64,000 nt of DNA from Craterilacuibacter sp. RT1T (GTDB taxonomy: Bacteria; Pseudomonadota; Gammaproteobacteria; Burkholderiales; Chromobacteriaceae), in assembly GCF_023502145.1 (NCBI RefSeq), contig NZ_JAMFLI010000003.1:292989-356988 (forward strand), in the 5' to 3' direction. A program made the translations under genes and the position numbers. Positions 59,026 to 64,000 of this stretch are shown piece by piece. The notes below the pieces were generated by a model, which was not told where the DNA came from, did no database searches, and saw only the letters and a program-made list of their open reading frames with translations. The first letter of the stretch is position 1, and each line of letters opens with the position of its first letter.

Positions 59026-59994
59026 TTATGCGCACTCAGACTGTCTGGCGCCTATGCTTGCGCTGCGCTGCTCCGGCATTTTCTCACCCGGCTGCCCGCT
59101 TTTGGCAATCAGTACGACCCCGCCTATCGTCAGCACAGCACCCGCCAGCTGCAAGCCCGACAAGCTTTCGCCCAGTATGCCCCATCCCATAAACAGCGTC
59201 AGTACCGGCCCTAATGTGCTGACCGAAGCCGCACGCCCGGCGCCCAGCAGCCGTATGGCCTGACTCAGCGCCCAGACGGGAAACACGGTACTGAATAATG
59301 CCATAGCCAAGGCGATGATATACACCTGAGGCGGTAAAATCAGCGCCGACCAGGCGCTGGTAAAAGCAAAATGCAGCATGACCGCTATGCAAGCGACAAG
59401 AGAGGCAAAGGCGGCAAACGCTGTTGCACCAATGCGGGCAAGCCATTCGCCAGAACCTGCCACATACACAGCATAGGCTAACATGCTGGCGCCGACCCAC
59501 GCGACGCCGGTCCAGACCTGATCATTGGCCTTTGCTGCAGACAGATCATGCTGCAAAGCCAATGCCGCACCGGCGTAGGCCAGCACTACCGCCAGCCAGA
59601 CACGCTGCGGATAACGCTTACCTAAAAACAAGACCGAGATGAGCAGCACCACCGTGGGATAAAGAAACAGCAGCAAGCGCTCCAGTCCGGACGAAATATA
59701 TTGCAAGCCAATAAAATCAAACAAGCTGGCAAGATAATAACCGCACAATCCCAAGACAATCACGGCCATCGTTTCCTGTCGCCCCATGCGCCGCAAAGCG
59801 CCTTGACGGATAGAGGCCCAGGCCATGATGGCAAAAAAAGGCAGCGCAAACAGCATGCGCAGCATCAGTAGCGCTTCGGCACTGGCGTGATAGCCAAAGC
59901 CCAGTTTGACAAAAATAGCCTTGGCTGAAAACCCGGCGGCGGATAAAACGGCCAACAGTAAGCCTTTGTTTTTTGCGAAGGCGGCTTGATCCAT
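59026..59994 (-). CDS. EamA/DMT-family exporter
   Basis: 322-aa ten-TM drug/metabolite transporter with two EamA repeats. Repeat one starts GLLLAVLSAAGFSAKAIFVKLGF, and repeat two ends TLGPVLTLFMGWGILGESLSG. Start MDQAAFAKNKG has AAGG five bases upstream; the adjacent ATG at 59997 is equally possible, and a longer frame from 60090 overlaps the LysR promoter. It is divergent from a LysR regulator gene 127 bp away, which probably controls it. Substrate unknown; amino acids or small metabolites are usual for the family. Confidence 0.88.
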   Translation of the reverse strand: MDQAAFAKNKGLLLAVLSAAGFSAKAIFVKLGFGYHASAEALLMLRMLFALPFFAIMAWASIRQGALRRMGRQETMAVIVLGLCGYYLASLFDFIGLQYISSGLERLLLFLYPTVVLLISVLFLGKRYPQRVWLAVVLAYAGAALALQHDLSAAKANDQVWTGVAWVGASMLAYAVYVAGSGEWLARIGATAFAAFASLVACIAVMLHFAFTSAWSALILPPQVYIIALAMALFSTVFPVWALSQAIRLLGAGRAASVSTLGPVLTLFMGWGILGESLSGLQLAGAVLTIGGVVLIAKSGQPGEKMPEQRSASIGARQSECA

Positions 59995-60121
59995 CATTAC
60001 CTTGAACCCGTTCATGAAATATATGAATATGCTTGCTTTGAAGCCGTCATTATGCGCAACGCGCGCTGAACCGGCCTCTGTCATTGCCATAGCAAGCTTT
60101 CACTAAAACAGAAGGGTATCC

Positions 60122-61042
60122 ATGCGATTGGATTTGGTAGACCTGCGCTTTTTCCTGTTACTGGCTGAAAGTGGCAGCCTGAGCACAACCGCCTTGCGCT
60201 TCCCCATGGCGCTATCGGCGGCGAGCCAACGGCTGAAAAAACTGGAAACGCTCTATGGGCTGACTCTGGTTGAGCGACACTCGCGGGGCATCACGCTAAG
60301 TGCAGCAGGCGAGCTATTACTCGCGCATGCGCGCAAACTGATACAAGCGACGGACAAGCTGGAAGATGAACTGATCGAATTGGGGCAAGGCAAATGCCGA
60401 GCACTACGCATCGCAGGCAACACCATGGCGTGCCATGTTTTCCTGCCGGAAAGACTGGGCGATGTGCTCGCGCATGAGCCGGAAATGGACTTACTGCTTA
60501 GTGAGGCACCCAGCCATGAAATCATTGGCCAGCTTGAACAAGGTTCGATCGATATCGGCATTCTGGACGGCAGCATGGGCATCAACCAGCTCAGCACACT
60601 GCCGTTTGCCCGCGACCGGCTGGTACTGGTTTGTGCCGCTTCGCACGCCTTGGCGGGCAGGACCAGCCTGAAGTTTGCCGAGGCTCTGGATCAACCATTT
60701 GTCGGCTTATCCGAAAGCAGCGCCATGCAGCGCTTTTTGCAAGACATGGCCAGACTCAAGGGAAGTACGCTGCATATACGCGTGCGCATGCCCAACTTCC
60801 AGACTCTAGCCAATATGGTAGGGCAAGGCTGCGGCTTGGGCATACTGCCGACCAAAAGCGCACAACAACTGGCACCGCTATACGGGCTACGCATTATCCG
60901 GCTAGAGGATCACTGGGCCGAGCGGGAGCTGAAAATCTGTTTCACGGACTGGCAAGAGCTACCCGCGCATGGCCAAAAACTGGTGCAAGCTTTGCTTGAG
61001 GGGGACATATCAAACCCATCAAAACAAGCCGGCCTTATGTAG
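60122..61042 (+). CDS. LysR-family transcriptional regulator
   Basis: 306-aa LTTR. The N-terminal winged helix is [20 protein letters not shown], with the recognition helix in [21 protein letters not shown] linker helix and a PBP-like effector domain follow ([37 protein letters not shown]). It is divergent from the EamA exporter gene, its likely target. The 3' end overlaps the convergent crcB by 24 bp. Confidence 0.92.
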   Translation: MRLDLVDLRFFLLLAESGSLSTTALRFPMALSAASQRLKKLETLYGLTLVERHSRGITLSAAGELLLAHARKLIQATDKLEDELIELGQGKCRALRIAGNTMACHVFLPERLGDVLAHEPEMDLLLSEAPSHEIIGQLEQGSIDIGILDGSMGINQLSTLPFARDRLVLVCAASHALAGRTSLKFAEALDQPFVGLSESSAMQRFLQDMARLKGSTLHIRVRMPNFQTLANMVGQGCGLGILPTKSAQQLAPLYGLRIIRLEDHWAERELKICFTDWQELPAHGQKLVQALLEGDISNPSKQAGLM

Positions 61043-61402
61043 AAGATTCCAGCTTGCCAACCCCAAAGCGGTCATCAATAGCGACCCCAGCACATGGCTA
61101 CTGACGGCAAACATCGCCCACAATGGCCGACCCTGTTGCAGCAATGAGGTCACTTCGACCGAAAAAGTCGAAAATGTGGTCAGCGCCCCCAGAAAGCCCG
61201 TCACGACAAACAAGCGCCAGTGCGGGGCAATATCGGCATGGGCAAAGTAGGCAATCGCCAGACCGATCAGATAGCCGCCCAACAAATTGGCAACGAGTGT
61301 GCCCGGCGGTAGAAGCGGAAAGTGGCGGTTTAACTCGCTCAGCCCCCAGCGGGACAAGGCCCCCAGACTGGCTCCGCAGCAAATGGCGATGACTTGTTTC
61401 AT
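61019..61402 (-). CDS. crcB: Fluoride channel CrcB/Fluc
   Basis: 127-aa four-TM fluoride exporter. Characteristic blocks are [34 protein letters not shown] and [17 protein letters not shown], which contains the pore Phe and Thr/Ser residues. It is a single copy, so a homodimeric antiparallel channel is expected. No fluoride riboswitch was recognised in the 5' flank. The end overlaps the LysR gene on the other strand. Confidence 0.92.
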   Translation of the reverse strand: MKQVIAICCGASLGALSRWGLSELNRHFPLLPPGTLVANLLGGYLIGLAIAYFAHADIAPHWRLFVVTGFLGALTTFSTFSVEVTSLLQQGRPLWAMFAVSSHVLGSLLMTALGLASWNLLHKAGLF

Positions 61403-61518
61403 GACTTGTTCTGCCTGAAAAAGCGTTCAAGTTTATTCATGCATGAAGCGCGTGAAAAGAAAAAAGACCAAACCTCGCACAGAACTGATCAAATAAAAGA
61501 ACCTAAAGCAGGTCAAGC

Positions 61519-61532
61519 TTGATGCATGTCAA
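61519..61532. promoter_or_regulatory. FNR/ANR-like box upstream of the HiPIP gene
   Basis: TTGAT-gcat-GTCAA matches the FNR consensus TTGAT-N4-ATCAA with one mismatch, 119 bp before the HiPIP start. It overlaps another palindrome TCAAGCTTGA. It would link the electron carrier to oxygen control; spacing to a promoter is unproven. Confidence 0.4.
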
Positions 61533-61650
61533 ATAGATGCAACAATGTGTCGAGTAAATTACCAGAAAACGCTATCGACATAATATAAGATTATAAACAA
61601 CGCACCCGGATAAAACGGGGGCAATAAGACAAACCCCAAGGAGTGAATAA

Positions 61651-61962
61651 ATGACTAGTCGTAGAACTTTCCTGCTGAAAGTAATCCCCGCTGCCGGTGC
61701 ACTGGCCGTACTTGGCGGCAAGGCCATGGCCGCACCCGCTGCCGTAGTAGAAACCGACCCGCAAGCCATCGCGCTGGGCTACAAGGTGAATACCGCCAAA
61801 GTCGACAAGGCCAAATTCCCCAAACACACCGCCGACCAGCACTGCGGCAATTGCCAGCTTTATCAGGGCGCAGCCACTGCAGCCACGGCGCCTTGCGCCA
61901 TTTTCGGCGGCAAACTGGTTGCCAACAAGGGCTGGTGCAGCGCTTGGGTCAAGAAAGCCTGA
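61651..61962 (+). CDS. High-potential iron-sulfur protein (HiPIP)
   Basis: 103-aa periplasmic [4Fe-4S] electron carrier. A Tat signal (MTSRRTFLLKVIPAAGALAV) ends near AMAAPA. Cluster ligands are Cys65, Cys68, Cys82 and Cys96 (HCGNCQLYQG, APCAIFGG, GWCSAWVK) with canonical HiPIP spacing. AAGGAG lies upstream. Such proteins donate electrons to photosynthetic or respiratory oxidases and denitrification enzymes. It is followed by an unusually symmetrical terminator. Confidence 0.93.
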   Translation: MTSRRTFLLKVIPAAGALAVLGGKAMAAPAAVVETDPQAIALGYKVNTAKVDKAKFPKHTADQHCGNCQLYQGAATAATAPCAIFGGKLVANKGWCSAWVKKA

Positions 61963-61970
61963 TATATCCC

Positions 61971-62014
61971 GCCCAAGTAAAAAACGGACCATCAGGTCCG
62001 TTTTTTACTTGGGC
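61971..62014. terminator. Terminator with 20-bp perfect arms after the HiPIP gene
   Basis: Arms GCCCAAGTAAAAAACGGACC (61971-61990) and the exact reverse complement (61995-62014) around ATCA. The stem contains an A-run and T-run on its two sides, so it works in both directions and extends well beyond the usual core. Confidence 0.9.
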
Positions 62015-62154
62015 TTCCCTTATTTCTAGCCCTGTCCGACGCCATTTGTCGTGACTCCCGCAGCTGAAGAGCCTGGCTATTTTCAATACCCTTGGCTTGC
62101 AGCAGCATGACCCACCCTCGAGATAGCGAGCCCGATATGGTGCATAAAGCGGTC

Positions 62155-63153
62155 TTACCCGCCCGTTTGTGACATAAAGCGCACGATTTTGTCCGGCGCC
62201 TCGTTAAAATGATGGCGTTCGGGCTTGGCGGCGATCGCCGCACGAATAGCAGTCAACAACTCATTGTCGCTCGCCCCCTCACGCAGCAGGCTGCCTAGCG
62301 CCACGCTATCGTTCTGTCCCAGACACAGGTAAAGCGTCCCGTCCACGCCCAGACGCACCCGATTGCAGGCCGCGCAAAAATGGCGCGACATCGGCGTAAT
62401 CACGCCGAAACTCATGCCGCCATCGGCGCTGGCCCAGTAACGGGCCGGCCCGGACCCCTGCCCCAACACCTGTGGAATCAGCTGGTATTGTTGTGCAATG
62501 CGCTCGCCCAAGGCCGTTACATCGATGTAAGCCGCCTGGCGTCCGGTGTCGCCTATGGGCATGGTCTCGATCAGCCTGAGCACAAAGCTGTGTTTCAAGG
62601 CAAAAACCAGCAGCTGTTCAATCTCGGCCTCGTTCACCCCGGCCTGCACCACGGCATTGAGTTTAACCGGTGCAAAGCCGGCCGCCCGCGCCGCCAGCAG
62701 CCCCTCCAGCACTTGGGGCAGACAGTCGCGCCCGGTAATCTGGGCAAAACGTGCCGCATCCAGCGTATCCAAGCTGACATTGAGCCTTGTCACACCGGCC
62801 TCTTTCAGCGCACGCGCATGGCGGGCAAGCTGGGTGGCATTGGTCGACAAAGACAGGTCTCGCAGCCCCGGTAAAGCGGTGATGCGCATCGCCAGGTCCG
62901 TCAGATTGCGCCGCAACAAGGGCTCGCCACCGGTCAAGCGCACTTTGGAGACGCCAAGACCGACAAACAGGCCGATCAGGCGCGCCATCTCCTCGTGCGA
63001 GAGCCAGTGCGCCGGTTCCTCGAACCCTTTAAAGCCTTTGGGCAGGCAGTATGTACAGCGCAGATCGCAACGATCAGTCACCGAAACGCGTAAATAATCA
63101 ATGCGGCGGCCAAAACCGTCGATCAGTACCCTATTGTTTTCAGGCATTACCAT
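62155..63153 (-). CDS. moaA: GTP 3',8-cyclase (molybdenum cofactor synthesis)
   Basis: 332-aa radical-SAM enzyme starting molybdopterin synthesis. N-terminal cluster cysteines are Cys29, Cys33 and Cys36 (DRCDLRCTYCLP). The C-terminal cluster is in FCAACNRVRLGVDGTLYLC, and the essential C-terminal Gly-Gly is present (MSQTGG). Start MVMPENNRVLIDGFG has GGGG upstream; a longer frame from 63216 was rejected. It would provide the cofactor for NasA in the same window. Stands alone. Confidence 0.95.
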   Translation of the reverse strand: MVMPENNRVLIDGFGRRIDYLRVSVTDRCDLRCTYCLPKGFKGFEEPAHWLSHEEMARLIGLFVGLGVSKVRLTGGEPLLRRNLTDLAMRITALPGLRDLSLSTNATQLARHARALKEAGVTRLNVSLDTLDAARFAQITGRDCLPQVLEGLLAARAAGFAPVKLNAVVQAGVNEAEIEQLLVFALKHSFVLRLIETMPIGDTGRQAAYIDVTALGERIAQQYQLIPQVLGQGSGPARYWASADGGMSFGVITPMSRHFCAACNRVRLGVDGTLYLCLGQNDSVALGSLLREGASDNELLTAIRAAIAAKPERHHFNEAPDKIVRFMSQTGG

Positions 63154-63362
63154 CACAAACCCCGAACAAGTATGCTGCGCACTGTGCCACCCTAGCGAGA
63201 AACATGCCATAGGCACGACAAACTAATCCTTATGCCATCGTTTATTGCGTAAGCGACAAATCCGTATCCGCAAATACCATTCCACTGCTTTGGCCCAGCG
63301 CTACCATAGCCATGCTGTTAACAATGCTGGACAATGGCGGCAGACCCAAAAACTGGAATACC

Positions 63363-63986
63363 ATGTCTTCGCCTTTAGCCCTGACCCCGCCGGACAAAAC
63401 CCATATCGCCACCTTGCCGCCTTTTGCCGGGCTGACACTGGATCGCATCACGCTGGTGCGTTGTCGCGATAGCGCAGAAGCCGCCTTGCAGGAAATGCAA
63501 CAACATCAGGCACTGGGCTTTGATACCGAATCGCGGCCCACCTTTCACAAGGGGCAAAACTCGGAAGGCCCGCATGTCTTGCAGTTTTCCAGTCTTGACC
63601 GGGCCTGGCTGTTTCAAAGCCATTACCATGACAGTCTGCCGGCCGCATTCGCGCTATTGCAATCGCCACATATCGCCAAGGTCGGTTTCGGACTCAAAAG
63701 TGACCTTGGGCACTTGGGCAGCCGCTTCGGCATCGTTCCGCAACACATCATCGATCTGGACCGCAGCTTTCGCGCTCAAGGCTATCGCCAGCAAATCGGC
63801 GCCAAAACTGCCATTGCGATGTTGTTTGGTCAGAAACTGGCCAAATCCAAGCATATCAGCACCTCCAACTGGGCCAGCAAAGAGCTGGCCGAACGCCAGT
63901 TGCTGTATGCCGCCAACGATGCCTATGCCGCCATTTGCGTGCATCAGGCCTTGCTGGAAGCCGGACTGATGCACGCACCGCGCTAA
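63363..63986 (+). CDS. RNase D-like 3'-5' exonuclease domain protein
   Basis: 207-aa DEDD exonuclease fold. ExoI-like motif is ALGFDTESRPTF, ExoII-like AKVGFGLKSDLGHLG, and ExoIII-like LLYAANDAYAAICVHQAL (DEDDy type). It has no HRDC domain, unlike full RNase D (about 370 aa), so it is a stand-alone domain protein of a kind common in betaproteobacteria. Start MSSPLALTPPDKTH follows GGAA; an upstream ATG at 63312 is possible. Its TAA stop codon is also the first three bases of a repeat copy. Confidence 0.85.
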   Translation: MSSPLALTPPDKTHIATLPPFAGLTLDRITLVRCRDSAEAALQEMQQHQALGFDTESRPTFHKGQNSEGPHVLQFSSLDRAWLFQSHYHDSLPAAFALLQSPHIAKVGFGLKSDLGHLGSRFGIVPQHIIDLDRSFRAQGYRQQIGAKTAIAMLFGQKLAKSKHISTSNWASKELAERQLLYAANDAYAAICVHQALLEAGLMHAPR

Positions 63987-64000
63987 GAGCGTGTTCACGA
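63984..64000. repeat. 146-bp MITE-like repeat, copy 3 (cut by window end)
   Basis: TAAGAGCGTGTTCACGA is identical to the reverse complement of the right end of copies 1 and 2. The TAA is the stop codon of the exonuclease gene. Only 17 bp are visible, so the rest of the element is inferred. Confidence 0.7.

Noticed and set aside
57357..59192. 611-codon plus-strand frame across copA
   Set aside because: It is the antisense shadow of copA, whose HMA, CPC and DKTGT motifs are intact on the minus strand; the plus frame reads as low-complexity His/Gln/Arg sequence.
61403..61650. Fluoride riboswitch upstream of crcB
   Set aside because: No resemblance to the crcB motif (conserved GGNGAUGG and pseudoknot partners) was seen in the 5' flank.
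1..64000. CRISPR array, tRNA or rRNA genes, prophage
   Set aside because: No regularly spaced short repeats, cloverleaf-like segments, rRNA blocks or phage structural genes were recognised on reading.

Overview
The window looks like a chromosomal segment of a GC-rich betaproteobacterium, most likely in or near the Neisseriales/Chromobacteriaceae. That placement is inferred from the housekeeping block (orn, M48 protease, phhB, rsgA; pgi, cinA; moaA; crcB) and the assimilatory nitrate cluster, not from a marker gene. No tRNA, rRNA, CRISPR array or complete insertion sequence was seen.

Positions 1-35,350 are a steroid or bile-acid catabolism locus. It opens with the outer-membrane pair DUF1329/DUF1302. 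Next come side-chain genes: two acyl-CoA dehydrogenase pairs, an acyl-CoA ligase, a thiolase-like aldolase with a DUF35-MaoC hydratase, a hydroxyacyl dehydrogenase, a thiolase and an enoyl-CoA hydratase. Genes for rings C/D follow (IpdC-, EchA20-, IpdB- and IpdA-like), then the extradiol dioxygenase TesB/HsaC. Ring A/B genes complete the set: a KshB-like reductase, a 3-hydroxysteroid dehydrogenase, two flavin ketosteroid dehydrogenases and the TesA2/HsaA oxygenase. These lie opposite the divergent tesD-E-F-G (hsaD-E-G-F) operon that takes the ring-A fragment to pyruvate and propionyl-CoA. The partner genes kshA and hsaB are not in the window. A periplasmic broad-specificity racemase sits inside the locus.

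The steroid locus is interrupted at about 15.5-18.6 kb by an AT-rich, oppositely oriented four-gene island. It resembles an ABC-three-component (ABC-3C) conflict system: a DUF2326-type SMC-like ATPase, a 79-aa middle component and a 163-aa partner. A 53-aa single-TM protein is translationally coupled in front. The tail of the TM protein and the head of the 163-aa protein share the pattern Q-x-A-I-G-x-x-N-x-Q. I read this as a possible amyloid-like homotypic signalling motif linking a membrane effector to the sensor in trans. It is the best candidate here for an undescribed system.

Positions 35,600-47,120 hold ompA and a complete nitrate assimilation cluster (nrtA-B-C, nasT, nirB-D, nasA, cobA), all on the minus strand. 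Both transcription units begin with a near-perfect sigma54 promoter, followed by two stem-loops with A-x-x-G-x-x hexaloops whose second stem overlaps an intrinsic terminator. This is the expected target of the ANTAR antiterminator NasT encoded between them.

Positions 47,260-64,000 are ordinary chromosome: fhs, a CHASE4-PAS-GGDEF cyclase, cinA, pgi, orn, an M48 protease, phhB, rsgA, a copper ATPase, a DMT exporter with a divergent LysR regulator, crcB, a HiPIP, moaA and an RNase D-like exonuclease. A 146-bp, nearly palindromic, MITE-like repeat occurs twice in full (10,067 and 26,001), and a third copy is cut by the right end of the window (63,984).
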